Source: Alphaproteobacteria bacterium (GTDB taxonomy: Bacteria; Pseudomonadota; Alphaproteobacteria; UBA7887). From it: a DNA stretch of 25,350 nt. Under the pieces are notes generated by a model, which was given only the letters and a program-made list of their open reading frames with translations, ran no database searches and had not been told where the DNA came from. The translations under genes and the position numbers were made by a program. Below, in pieces: positions 1 through 7,519 of the stretch. The stretch spans positions 1-25,350 of the forward strand of contig JANQOH010000472.1 of assembly GCA_028289725.1 (NCBI GenBank), written 5' to 3'. The stretch's first letter is position 1. The number at the start of each line of letters is the position of its first letter.

Positions 1-315
1 TCGTTTTAGGGCCTCAGGTTCGTCTTCGAAGAGTTCGCTAAAATGCGCGCGGATCATGCCGGCGCACGAACCGGACGGCGCCACGACATAGTCGAAGTCT
101 TCAAACGCGTCGATAACCTGAACGGCGACGGCGCGCGCGGACTTGAAATCGCCACTGTTGAAAGCGGGTTGGCCGCAACAGGTTTGCTGCGCCGGGACGT
201 GCACACGACACCCGGCGTCCTCAAGCAGTTTGACCGCCGCAAAACCGACGCTTGGCCGAAACAGATCGGCGAGACAGGTCACAAACAGCCCAACATCGAC
301 GGCATCGCGCGCCAT
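1..315 (-). CDS. lutA: LutA/YkgE-type (Fe-S)-binding protein, N-terminal part (cut by window edge)
   Basis: The leftward frame from the ATG at 315 is open for 105 codons to position 1, so this is the first part of a longer gene. The protein opens MARDAVDVGLFVTCLADLF and reaches a cysteine-rich CCG box, QQTCCGQPAFNSG, then VAPSGSCAGMIR. This layout is typical of LutA/YkgE, the CCG-domain iron-sulfur subunit of the LutABC L-lactate oxidation complex. The related GlpC and GlcF proteins share the domain but usually have ferredoxin-type CxxCxxC motifs first, which are absent here. A purine-rich GAAAGGG lies 7 bases before the ATG. lutB and lutC would be expected just left of the window. The family call is firm; the substrate (lactate or another hydroxy acid) is inferred. 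Confidence 0.85.
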   Translation of the reverse strand, partial: MARDAVDVGLFVTCLADLFRPSVGFAAVKLLEDAGCRVHVPAQQTCCGQPAFNSGDFKSARAVAVQVIDAFEDFDYVVAPSGSCAGMIRAHFSELFEDEPEALKR

Positions 316-491
316 GCGGCAACCCTTTCAGAGGCCCGGTGAAAATCCGGCGCGACCCTACCCGCCGCACCCGGAAGCGTCCAGTTTTTCGGGGATCCGA
401 AGGCCGAACGGCCATCGCGGGAAACCTTGCCGCTTCGTCAATCCGGCCCACCTTCTCAGATGAGCCGAACCCACTTTGGGCAATTATTTCT
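316..491. promoter_or_regulatory. Divergent intergenic region between lutA-like gene and REC-PAS-PilZ gene
   Basis: These 176 bp must hold the promoters of both divergent genes. I see no convincing -35/-10 pair. Two small perfect hairpins follow each other on the plus strand: TTCGG-GGAT-CCGAA at 388-401 and GGCC-GAAC-GGCC at 402-413. They could form in the leader of the rightward gene. No terminator-like T-run follows either one. Confidence 0.35.
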
Positions 492-1694
492 ATGACCGCT
501 GCAACCGTGCGTCCGCGCCAGAGCGCTGCTCAGGCGGCTGAAAGTGCCAGAATCCTTGTGATTCACGCGCCGGAAGGCGACGACACGCCGTACCAGGGTC
601 AATTGGACATCAACAGGTTTCATATCGAAGCCGTAACATTTGGCATTCGCGCAACCAAGCGCCTCGAAGAGGGTCGCTTCGATCTTCTCCTGGTCGACGG
701 CAGCACGACCACGACAAAAGCACGGAACTTGCTTGCGAAGGTTCGCAAGACCCATCCCAGCGCCGAATTGCCGGTCATCGTCATCACACCGGAAGGTGAT
801 TCGGCGGAAATGATCTACGTGCTGGAAAATGGCGCGAATGATTGCGTTGCCGCCCCGGTCAACCGGCCGGTGCTCGCGGCGCGCATGTGTGTGCAACTAG
901 CGGCAAAAGACGCGTATTGCTCGCTGCAAAAACCGAAGCGCGACAATCATCGTGCCGAGGATTGGATGCAGCTTGTGATGGACAGCGCCACGACCGCCAT
1001 CTTCGAAACTGGGCCGGACGGCATCATCACGCGGACGAATGTGGCGGCGGGATTTCTGACCGAGCGGGACAATGGCGACTTGATCGGAACGCGCCTCGGG
1101 TCGCTTTTCGTCGATGAGTCCAACCAGGACGTTAGCTCATTGTTGGCCCGTGTCGCCGCCGACGGCTATTTCGTCTCCAACCATCCTGCCAGACTGCGCA
1201 CGGACCTTGGCGAGGAACGGATGTTGAGCCTGAGCTTGCGGCGCATCGGCGATGACGGACAGGCGAACGGTGTGGTGGCGACGGCCGAGGACGTCACCGA
1301 GCGTTGGCGGAGCGCCAACCCACCAGAAGCCACGCCGAAGCCTGGCCCGACAGGTGACGTGTCGGACTCGGTGCTTGCGGAAGCCAACGCCGCCACTGTC
1401 CCGTCGGGTTCCAGCGCCGATGCGGACACCAAGCTGGATGGCCGGTGCTCTGTTCGGCATCGGGTCTACAAGGCCGCGAGCTTGTCGTTCAACAATGACG
1501 GATCGGTCATGAATTGCATCGTCCGCGACATGTCCGATAGCGGGGCGCGCCTCGAATTCGAAAGCTATTTCGATTGCCCGCGCTTGAGCCGGCTTCACAT
1601 GTCCGACGGACGGTCCTTTGATTGCGAGGTCCGCTGGTTCACCAACAAGATCATGGGCGTTAGCTTTTTGACGCGGATTACCAGCGACACCTAA
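492..1694 (+). CDS. Degenerate receiver - PAS - PilZ signalling protein
   Basis: A 400-residue cytoplasmic protein with three signalling modules. Residues about 19-145 fold like a response-regulator receiver: ARILVIH, LLLVDGS with candidate acceptor D69, VIVITPEG with switch T99, and GANDCVAAP. The usual acidic pair after strand 1 is replaced by H25-A26, and the invariant Lys-Pro is R125-P126, so normal phosphorylation is doubtful. Residues about 158-271 form a PAS domain ending in EDVTERW. After a Pro/Ala/Ser-rich linker, residues about 316-395 are a PilZ domain with the DxSxxG motif (DMSDSG, 346-351) preceded by the basic stretch RHRVYK, suggesting cyclic di-GMP binding. The ATG at 492 was chosen because the receiver fold starts just after it; an upstream in-frame extension is arginine-rich and looks non-coding. 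The Shine-Dalgarno is weak. No output enzyme is present, so it probably acts through protein contacts. Its stop codon overlaps that of mltA. Confidence 0.85.
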   Translation: MTAATVRPRQSAAQAAESARILVIHAPEGDDTPYQGQLDINRFHIEAVTFGIRATKRLEEGRFDLLLVDGSTTTTKARNLLAKVRKTHPSAELPVIVITPEGDSAEMIYVLENGANDCVAAPVNRPVLAARMCVQLAAKDAYCSLQKPKRDNHRAEDWMQLVMDSATTAIFETGPDGIITRTNVAAGFLTERDNGDLIGTRLGSLFVDESNQDVSSLLARVAADGYFVSNHPARLRTDLGEERMLSLSLRRIGDDGQANGVVATAEDVTERWRSANPPEATPKPGPTGDVSDSVLAEANAATVPSGSSADADTKLDGRCSVRHRVYKAASLSFNNDGSVMNCIVRDMSDSGARLEFESYFDCPRLSRLHMSDGRSFDCEVRWFTNKIMGVSFLTRITSDT

Positions 1695-2917
1695 CGCGCG
1701 GCCGTTGTGGGTGTGAGCGTTTTGGGCAGCAGCAAGAAGTAACGGCCGCGGCTTTTCATCCGGCCGGCGATGGCGGCGGCCGTCTCGCCATGACCCCAGT
1801 AGACATCACCGCGCACCGGACCGCGTATGGCGCCGCCGGTATCCTGCGCGATAAACAACCTCTGCAAGGCCTGCTCGCCGGAACCGTCCGGCAGAGGCGA
1901 AACCGAGTCCAACCAAATTGGCGCCGAGAGGGGCATGAACTTTCGGTCGACGGCAAGCGATCGGCCAGTGGTCAGCGCGATGCCCTGCGCGCCCAGCGGT
2001 CCATCGCCATCCAAAACATCGAAGAACACGTAGGACCGATTGGCGTTCATCACTTGATCCGCTTCGGCCGGATTGGCCTCCAGCCAGGACCGAATGGATT
2101 GCATTGACACCGCCTCACGCGTCAGAGCGCCGGACTCGATCAGGACCTTGCCGATCGCCGTGTAAGGATGGCCATTCTGTCCCGCGTATCCGACGCGGAT
2201 TTCGCTGCCGTCGTCGAGGGCGATGCGCCCGGAGCCCTGGATTTGCAGGAAAAACGCATCAACCGGGTCATCGACCCAAACAATTTCGAGATTCCGCGCG
2301 TCGAGCGCGCCGGAGACGATTTCCGCGCGCTCCTCATAAGGCTTCAAGCGCCCATGCTGGACGCGCCCGGCGATTCGCTCGCCTTTCAAATGGTCGCGAA
2401 ATTCACCGAGATCGACCATCACCAGGTCGTTGGGACGCGCGTGCAGAGGAGTCGCGAAACGCGCTGACTGTTTCCGCGATCCATTCAGAGACGCTTCGTA
2501 ATAGCCGGTAAATAGGCCCTCAACATCGTCATTGTTAGCAACGAGATACGGGTCGAACCACCGTTCGAAGTACGCGCGCGTCGTTGCGTCCGAGCTGCTG
2601 AGATTCGGAAAGGCCTCGCAAGCCGGCCGCCAATCGCCCACGGTCCCGGCGATCCCGTCCACGCCCATAGACCGGTCATCCGGCAAAGTCAGCAAGCGTC
2701 CGCAGCTCTTTTCGAAAGCAATCAACGCTTCGCTTTGCGCGTCGGTGGACCAACCGGGCAAGGCCTGATACCCGACCCGCGACAGGACTAATTTTTCCGG
2801 CGGTTCCTCCACGGGCGCGCAGCTCACCACAATGGCGACAATGCCGGCAAGCCAAAGCGCGGGCGCGACGGACCAAATTTTGGAGAAAGCTCTCAGGCCA
2901 ACGGCGAACTGACGCAT
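1691..2917 (-). CDS. mltA: Membrane-bound lytic murein transglycosylase A
   Basis: A 408-residue lipoprotein enzyme that cleaves the MurNAc-GlcNAc bond of peptidoglycan with formation of 1,6-anhydro-MurNAc. A hydrophobic segment (about 19-32) ends in the lipobox V30-V31-S32-C33, so the mature protein should be lipid-anchored. The MltA domain carries FTGYYEASLNGS (136-147), FFLQIQGSGRI and GYAGQNGHPYTAIG. The C-terminal 3D domain carries AQDTGGAIRGPVRGDVYWG, with the conserved aspartates D359 and D371; one of them should be the catalytic acid. The start lies 9 bp after the stop of the Tim44-like gene, so the two are probably co-transcribed. In other alphaproteobacteria this gene also often follows a Tim44-like gene. 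The stop overlaps the converging stop of the REC-PAS-PilZ gene by 3 bp, leaving no room for a terminator between them. Confidence 0.95.
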   Translation of the reverse strand: MRQFAVGLRAFSKIWSVAPALWLAGIVAIVVSCAPVEEPPEKLVLSRVGYQALPGWSTDAQSEALIAFEKSCGRLLTLPDDRSMGVDGIAGTVGDWRPACEAFPNLSSSDATTRAYFERWFDPYLVANNDDVEGLFTGYYEASLNGSRKQSARFATPLHARPNDLVMVDLGEFRDHLKGERIAGRVQHGRLKPYEERAEIVSGALDARNLEIVWVDDPVDAFFLQIQGSGRIALDDGSEIRVGYAGQNGHPYTAIGKVLIESGALTREAVSMQSIRSWLEANPAEADQVMNANRSYVFFDVLDGDGPLGAQGIALTTGRSLAVDRKFMPLSAPIWLDSVSPLPDGSGEQALQRLFIAQDTGGAIRGPVRGDVYWGHGETAAAIAGRMKSRGRYFLLLPKTLTPTTAAR

Positions 2918-2926
2918 GTCGCGCGG

Positions 2927-3616
2927 TCAGTCTTCGCTACGAGTCTCAATCAATTGCCAGTTTGGATCGCGCGTGCGCGTGTCGCGCTCGAACGTCCAAA
3001 TATCTGTGATCTTGGCCACCGCCCCGGCATCGCCTTCGACGGCATCGTCGTTCGAATCGCGCAGCACATTGACCTGCTCCGTCATGAACTTGACGGTAAC
3101 GCGCGCTTTCCGACCGGCCATGGCAACATTGACAATGTCCGCCAAAACAAAAGAGACCAACGTCGTTTCCAACCGTTCGCCGGCTTTTTCGCGCCGATCG
3201 ATCTCGCTTGCGAAACCTTCATAGACGGCGGGCGCCAACAAAGATTTCAGGCGCTTCTTGTCGCCGGCCGCGAAGCCGTCAAGGATCATCTCAAACGCCA
3301 TGCGCGCGCCGTCCAAAAATTCGTTCTCCTGGAACGACGGGTCAGCGATCTTGAGTTGGGTCATCCCGGAGGCCTCGGACGGCGCCGTCCGCGGCGGCGG
3401 GGGCGGTCCGGCATCGTCGGCCGCGGCATCCTCGCCGTTGCGCCCGCGATCCGGCAACTGAATGACGGTGTCGCTAGAATCTTCCGCGACGCGCGGAAAG
3501 CGCTCAGGCGGCGGTTGGTGGCCTGTGCGGCGTCCGAGAACACGGCGCAATCGGAGCACCAGAAAACCCGCGACCATCGCGAGCAGCACTATTTCGAGCA
3601 GCCCAGATCCTTGCAT
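2927..3616 (-). CDS. Tim44/TimA family membrane-anchored protein
   Basis: A 229-residue protein with one N-terminal transmembrane helix (about 6-24), followed by a basic patch (RLRRVLGRR). A low-complexity, acidic and proline-rich linker contains PPPPP near residue 71. A C-terminal Tim44-like domain (about 95-229) has the usual features FLDGARMAFEMILDGFAAGD, a LAPAVYEGF stretch and the closing WTFERDTRTRDPNWQLIET. Mitochondrial Tim44 tethers Hsp70 to the import pore; the role of the bacterial homologue is unsettled, with membrane binding the main suggestion. It heads the leftward pair with mltA and diverges from the fxsA-secB run. The start is the only methionine before the membrane helix; its Shine-Dalgarno is weak. 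Confidence 0.88.
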   Translation of the reverse strand: MQGSGLLEIVLLAMVAGFLVLRLRRVLGRRTGHQPPPERFPRVAEDSSDTVIQLPDRGRNGEDAAADDAGPPPPPRTAPSEASGMTQLKIADPSFQENEFLDGARMAFEMILDGFAAGDKKRLKSLLAPAVYEGFASEIDRREKAGERLETTLVSFVLADIVNVAMAGRKARVTVKFMTEQVNVLRDSNDDAVEGDAGAVAKITDIWTFERDTRTRDPNWQLIETRSED

Positions 3617-3673
3617 TTTGTGCTTCGTCTCGCCACGACGCCGCTAGTTCGACGCATCCGTGGCTGTGGGGTC

Positions 3674-3702
3674 GGGACAAATTAGCGCGTTCACTGTAGA
3701 AC
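3674..3702 (+). promoter_or_regulatory. Possible sigma70-type promoter for the fxsA run
   Basis: GGGACA (3674-3679) and TAGAAC (3697-3702) are separated by 17 bp; each matches the sigma70 consensus at four of six positions. It sits about 80 bp before the fxsA start, in the divergent gap from the Tim44-like gene. The position is sensible but the match is only fair. Confidence 0.3.
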
Positions 3703-3715
3703 TTTGGCCGCGCGC

Positions 3716-3749
3716 GGTCCAGACGGTGGCGAATCTTCTTGTCTGGACC
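3716..3749 (+). promoter_or_regulatory. 9-bp perfect inverted repeat upstream of fxsA
   Basis: GGTCCAGAC (3716-3724) and GTCTGGACC (3741-3749) are exact reverse complements separated by 16 bases. The pair ends 31 bp before the fxsA ATG. It could be an operator for a dimeric regulator or an RNA hairpin in the 5' leader. There is no T-run after it, so an intrinsic terminator is unlikely. Confidence 0.45.
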
Positions 3750-3780
3750 CACATGGGGTGTCCAACCCATCCGGACAAGC

Positions 3781-4245
3781 ATGGCTATCCTGATCCCACT
3801 TTTTATTCTCGCCCTGCCCTTGATCGAAATTGCCGGCTTCGTGCTGGTCGGCCAGCAAATTGGTGTCGGCGCCACCTTGGGGCTTACCGTTCTGACGGCG
3901 GTCATCGGGCTTTATGCACTGCGATTCCAAGGTCTTTCTTTGCCGGCGCGTGCGCGAGAAACATTCCAAGGCGCGGAGCCGCCGGTTGCCGAAGCGCTCA
4001 TCGAGTTTGCCCGCGCGTTCGGAGGGCTGCTGCTGTTAATCCCGGGATTCTTTACCGACATTCTTGGCGCGCTGCTTTTGATTCCATCCGTCAGGCTCGG
4101 CGTTGTTTTCTTGCTGCTCCGCTTCTTGGCCAGCCGCGCGCGTCGCGGCCAAGGCGACACCGTGATCGATGTCACCTATACCGACGTGACGCCGAACGAC
4201 CCCGACAAGCGAATTGACCAGCCCCCGGAGAAGCGCAATCCATGA
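3781..4245 (+). CDS. fxsA: FxsA family inner-membrane protein
   Basis: A 154-residue membrane protein named after E. coli FxsA, whose overproduction relieves F-plasmid exclusion of phage T7. Its normal function is unknown. Hydrophobic segments lie at about residues 2-24 (ILIPLFILALPLIEIAGFVLV), 30-46, 80-100 (LLLLIPGFFTDILGALLLIP) and 103-115; the PGFFTD loop is characteristic. The C-terminus is charged and cytoplasmic-looking. An in-frame ATG exists 14 codons upstream, but the ATG at 3781 places the first membrane helix at the N-terminus as in the family. The gene overlaps the following phosphatase by 4 bp (ATGA), implying coupled translation. fxsA commonly sits near secB in alphaproteobacteria. 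Confidence 0.9.
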   Translation: MAILIPLFILALPLIEIAGFVLVGQQIGVGATLGLTVLTAVIGLYALRFQGLSLPARARETFQGAEPPVAEALIEFARAFGGLLLLIPGFFTDILGALLLIPSVRLGVVFLLLRFLASRARRGQGDTVIDVTYTDVTPNDPDKRIDQPPEKRNP

Positions 4246-4802
4246 TTCTGATGCGTCATGGGCAATCGGAGTTCAACGTGGTGTATAGCGCCACACGAAC
4301 CGATCCCGGCATTGAAGACCCATCGCTGACAACCGACGGGCGGTCGCAGGCGGCAGATGCCGCGCTTGCCTTGCATGAAAATGACGCGCCGATCACGCGC
4401 ATTATTGCGTCACCCTATACGCGAGCGCTGGAGACCGCGCACATCGTGGCGGACCGACTCGACGTGCCGATAACGGTTGAGCCGCTGGTGCGCGAACGCT
4501 TTGCTTGGAGTTGCGATGTTGGGACCCACGCATCGGACCTGACGCCCCAGTGGCCGGCCGTCGACTTTCCGCCGCTTGAAGAACGCTGGTGGTCGCGCCG
4601 CGAAGAGAGCCACGCGGACGTGCGAGTGCGCGCGGATCGGTTTCATCGAATCATGGTAGACGACCCGGCCCACACCGAAACGTTGGTTGTCAGCCACTGG
4701 GGCTTTATCCGCGCCATGACGGGATTAGAGCTCACCAACGCGGCGATGGTTCGCGTTCGTCTGGACCCGGCGGTGGAGGTTGTGTCACACCCGCATCCGT
4801 GA
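4242..4802 (+). CDS. Histidine phosphatase family protein (phosphoglycerate-mutase-like)
   Basis: A 186-residue member of the histidine phosphatase superfamily. The N-terminal MILMRHGQSEFN supplies the phospho-accepting histidine in the RHG motif, SPYTRALETA supplies a phosphate-binding arginine, and VSHWGFIRAMTG supplies the second catalytic histidine. Cofactor-dependent phosphoglycerate mutases are longer, so a phosphatase on a small phospho-compound or phosphoprotein is likelier; the substrate cannot be read from sequence. It starts inside the fxsA stop codon and ends 32 bp before secB, so it is probably in one transcript with both. An unrelated phosphatase between two genes tied to membranes and export is a curiosity. 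Confidence 0.88.
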   Translation: MILMRHGQSEFNVVYSATRTDPGIEDPSLTTDGRSQAADAALALHENDAPITRIIASPYTRALETAHIVADRLDVPITVEPLVRERFAWSCDVGTHASDLTPQWPAVDFPPLEERWWSRREESHADVRVRADRFHRIMVDDPAHTETLVVSHWGFIRAMTGLELTNAAMVRVRLDPAVEVVSHPHP

Positions 4803-4834
4803 TAGCCAGCGCCACCCACGGGGTGAGAGGAATC

Positions 4835-5338
4835 ATGGCAGACGAAACAGCGAGCGGCGATGGCGGCGCGGCGGCGGATGCGGAGAATCGGCCGCAATTT
4901 GCGATGCGGGCGCAATACATCAAGGATCTTTCGTTCGAGAATCCAAACGCACCCGACGTTTTGGGGAAGCGCGAGCAGCCGAAGTTCGAAATCTCGGTCA
5001 CGGTAAACGGCCGGCCGTTGGGCGATGACAATCACGAAGTCGAACTACAGATCACAGCGCGGGCCGCGCACGACGATGACGTCACCTTTCTGGCCGAACT
5101 CACTTACGCTGGCGTGTTTCTGGTCAAAAATGTGCCGCAGGAACAAGTGCGCCCGGCGATTATGATTCAGGGGCCGAGTTTGCTCTTTCCGTTTGCGCGT
5201 CGGGTGCTCGCGGATTGCACACGCGAAGGCGGGTTTCCACCACTGATGCTCGACCCCATCGATTTTCTCGCGCTGTATCGACAATCCGAAGAAGCCAACC
5301 GGCAAACGGGCGCGGCACCGAGCGCAACGGTCAATTAA
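4835..5338 (+). CDS. secB: Protein-export chaperone SecB
   Basis: SecB keeps preproteins unfolded in the cytoplasm and hands them to SecA at the SecYEG translocon. The 167-residue product shows the family core: MRAQYIKDLSFENPNAP, FEISVTVNGRPL, FLAELTYAGVFLV and GPSLLFPFARRVLADCTREGGFPPLMLDPIDF. A longer in-frame extension exists upstream, but the ATG at 4835 follows a strong GAGAGG at 4825-4830 and gives the usual alphaproteobacterial length, with a short acidic, alanine/glycine-rich head. It is the last gene of the fxsA run and converges on dnaQ with a 27-bp gap in which I see no strong terminator. Confidence 0.97.
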   Translation: MADETASGDGGAAADAENRPQFAMRAQYIKDLSFENPNAPDVLGKREQPKFEISVTVNGRPLGDDNHEVELQITARAAHDDDVTFLAELTYAGVFLVKNVPQEQVRPAIMIQGPSLLFPFARRVLADCTREGGFPPLMLDPIDFLALYRQSEEANRQTGAAPSATVN

Positions 5339-5365
5339 TTCGAAAAAGCGACGCCGGCGCGACAA

Positions 5366-6040
5366 TTACTGAAGCCAAATCGGGTCCTTTAACCGCTTGA
5401 GGAATTGCGCGTGTGCGGCCCGTTCTTCCGCGCTTTCGGCATGGGGACGCGGCGGTCGTGCGACGCGCGCCTCGGACGCGACGCTTGTCGCTTGTTGCGT
5501 ACGATCAGCGGCTAGGCTGAGACCCGGCTGCCGTCCACCAATCAACTCAATGTAAACGTCAGCCAACAACTCGGCATCGAGCAGTGCGCCATGCTTAGTG
5601 CGCGCCGAGTTGTCGATGTTGAAGCGCTTGCACAAAGCGTCGAGGCTCGCAGGCGCACCCGGGAACTTGCGCCGGGCCATTTGAACGGTGTCGACCGCGC
5701 GTGACGCTGGGATGGTCGGACGATCCAGGCGCGCGAGTTCGGCGTTGAGGAACCCGAGATCGAATGACGCGTTGTGAATCACAAGTTTTGCGTCACCAAC
5801 AAACGCGACAAACGCGTCCGCTTTATCGGCGAACAGAGGTTTGCCTTTCAACATGTCAGTCGTGATGCCGTGAACCTGAGCCGCTTCATCGGGCACGTCG
5901 CGCTCAGGGTCGAGATATTCATGAAACGTGCGGCCAGTCGCAATGTGATTGACCATCTCGATGCAACCGATTTCGATCACACGGTGTCCGGCGTTCGGAT
6001 CGAGTCCGGTCGTTTCCGTATCGAGCACGATCTCACGCAT
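5366..6040 (-). CDS. dnaQ: DNA polymerase III epsilon subunit (3'-5' proofreading exonuclease)
   Basis: A 224-residue DEDDh exonuclease that proofreads for the replicative polymerase. All catalytic elements are present: D7 and E9 in the DTETTG motif, D94 in HNASFDLGFLN, and H150 and D155 in KHGALLDAELL. A proline/alanine-rich linker (about 180-205) leads to a C-terminal tail that would contact the alpha subunit. The ATG at 6040 follows a strong AGGGAGG. The start overlaps the end of coaE by 8 bp, so it is the last gene of the ppsR-maf-aroE-coaE-dnaQ operon. coaE-dnaQ adjacency is common in alphaproteobacteria. Confidence 0.97.
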   Translation of the reverse strand: MREIVLDTETTGLDPNAGHRVIEIGCIEMVNHIATGRTFHEYLDPERDVPDEAAQVHGITTDMLKGKPLFADKADAFVAFVGDAKLVIHNASFDLGFLNAELARLDRPTIPASRAVDTVQMARRKFPGAPASLDALCKRFNIDNSARTKHGALLDAELLADVYIELIGGRQPGLSLAADRTQQATSVASEARVARPPRPHAESAEERAAHAQFLKRLKDPIWLQ

Positions 6041-6683
6041 GGCGCCTCCCTGTTCGTCGGTTCCGTCGGTGATTCCTTAGTATACTGAGAATTTGGACAA
6101 TCGCCTGCAATGTAACGCGCCGGCCCAAACCGGTCGGAATGACGAAGTCAGCGCGACGTCGTTTTTCCTGGTCCGGAACTTGGCGGGCCAGGATCGCATC
6201 GAGTTTCTCCGGCGTCATGCCAGGCCTGCGCAGCGCCCGCCGTCGCTGCACCTGCGCCGGCGCGCTCACCACGGCGACAAAATCGCACGCTTTCTCGCCG
6301 CCGGTTTCGAACAAGAGCGGGATATCAAAGACAACGACGGGCGTGCGCATGGCAGCCGCGCGCCGTAAAAAGCTGGCGCGGCCACGTCCAACCAACGGAT
6401 GAAGAATCGCCTCAAGCCGTTTGAGCGCCGGTGTGTCGTTGAAAACCATGGCGCCAAGTTCTTTCCGATCAATGGCACCATCGACCACACATTCCGGAAA
6501 TGCGGCGGCCACCGGGTCGAAGCCCGCGCCGCCGGGTGCCAGCAAGCAGTGAACCTCCGCGTCCGCATCGAAGACCGGGACACCGAGGCGACGAAACATG
6601 CGCGCCGCTTCGCTCTTGCCCATTGCGATCGAACCAGTCAAGCCCAGGCGCAACGGCCTTTTGAAATGGCGGCGCCGGGTCAC
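6033..6683 (-). CDS. coaE: Dephospho-CoA kinase
   Basis: CoaE catalyses the last step of coenzyme A synthesis, ATP-dependent 3' phosphorylation of dephospho-CoA. The 216-residue product has the P-loop GLTGSIAMGKS (14-24), the FDADAEVH acidic site just after, HPLVGRGR and VFDIPLLFETG. It starts with GTG at 6683, overlapping the aroE stop as GTGA, with GAGGATC just upstream inside aroE. The C-terminus runs on as an unusually basic tail (NHRRNRRTGRRHA) because the last codons also contain the dnaQ ribosome-binding site. The core is complete and should be active. Confidence 0.95.
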   Translation of the reverse strand: MTRRRHFKRPLRLGLTGSIAMGKSEAARMFRRLGVPVFDADAEVHCLLAPGGAGFDPVAAAFPECVVDGAIDRKELGAMVFNDTPALKRLEAILHPLVGRGRASFLRRAAAMRTPVVVFDIPLLFETGGEKACDFVAVVSAPAQVQRRRALRRPGMTPEKLDAILARQVPDQEKRRRADFVIPTGLGRRVTLQAIVQILSILRNHRRNRRTGRRHA

Positions 6684-7519
6684 AGATCCTCGATCACAAA
6701 TTGTCGGAGCGCATAGGTCACTTCCGGTTCGCGACCGAACCAGGCGGCGAACCCAGGCCGCGCCTGGTGCAAAAGCATCCCAAGACCGTCCACAACACGC
6801 AGGCCGCGTTCGGCCGCCGCTCGCAGCAATGGCGTCATCAAGGGTACGTAGACCAAGTCGGTCACGACGGCGTCATCCGGCAAGCGTTCGAGCGCGATTT
6901 CGAGCGGCGCTTCGCCTGTCATCCCCAAAGTCGTCGTATTGACCAAGAGCCCCGCATCGTCCTGGCATGAACCGCGTTGGGCCCATGGCACGACCTGACA
7001 CGGCCCGCCAAATTCATCCGCTAGGGCGGCGGCGCGCGATTCGGTTCGATTGCATATGCGGATCTCCGGGACACCGATATCGATCAGCGCGACAATGATG
7101 GCACGCGAGGCGCCGCCGGCCCCCAGAACGACGACAGGCCGATCGGCGGCCCAGTCGGATGCGCTTGCAGCAAGGTTCTCTACAAAACCAAATCCATCCG
7201 TATTGCTGCCAGCCAACCGACCGTCTTCTTGAACGACAATCGTGTTCACCGCACCGATACGTTGGGCATTTTCGTCGACAATATCGACCGCGGCGAGCGC
7301 CGCCTCTTTATGCGGCACGGTGACATTGGTGCCGGAGAATCCAAGCAACGGCAACGCACGCAGCGCGTCCGTGAAATTCTCAGGCGCAACCGACAACGGC
7401 AGGTAAGCGCCATCGATGCCGTAATCGCGCAACCAGTAGCCATGCAAGCGTGGCGAACGCGAGTGCGACACGGGCCATCCCATTACACCCGCCAATTTGG
7501 CCTTCCCGGTAAGGATCAT
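6680..7519 (-). CDS. aroE: Shikimate dehydrogenase (NADP-type)
   Basis: AroE reduces 3-dehydroshikimate to shikimate with NADPH in chorismate synthesis. The 279-residue product has the substrate site SHSRSP (18-23), catalytic K71 in TNVTVPHKEAA, N92 in GAVNTI, D108 in GSNTDGFGF and the nucleotide loop GAGGASRA (133-140), followed by NRTESRA, typical of NADP binding. It overlaps maf at its start (ATGA) and coaE at its end (GTGA), so translation is coupled on both sides. Length and motifs are normal. Confidence 0.97.
   Translation of the reverse strand: MILTGKAKLAGVMGWPVSHSRSPRLHGYWLRDYGIDGAYLPLSVAPENFTDALRALPLLGFSGTNVTVPHKEAALAAVDIVDENAQRIGAVNTIVVQEDGRLAGSNTDGFGFVENLAASASDWAADRPVVVLGAGGASRAIIVALIDIGVPEIRICNRTESRAAALADEFGGPCQVVPWAQRGSCQDDAGLLVNTTTLGMTGEAPLEIALERLPDDAVVTDLVYVPLMTPLLRAAAERGLRVVDGLGMLLHQARPGFAAWFGREPEVTYALRQFVIEDL

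Noticed and set aside
336..370. GGTGAAAATCCGG followed by C-rich sequence, resembling part of a cobalamin riboswitch core
   Set aside because: The other required conserved boxes (GCCACTG and the full ACTG/CCCGCAACTGT region) are missing, and part of the sequence lies just upstream of a gene with no link to B12. It is most likely chance.
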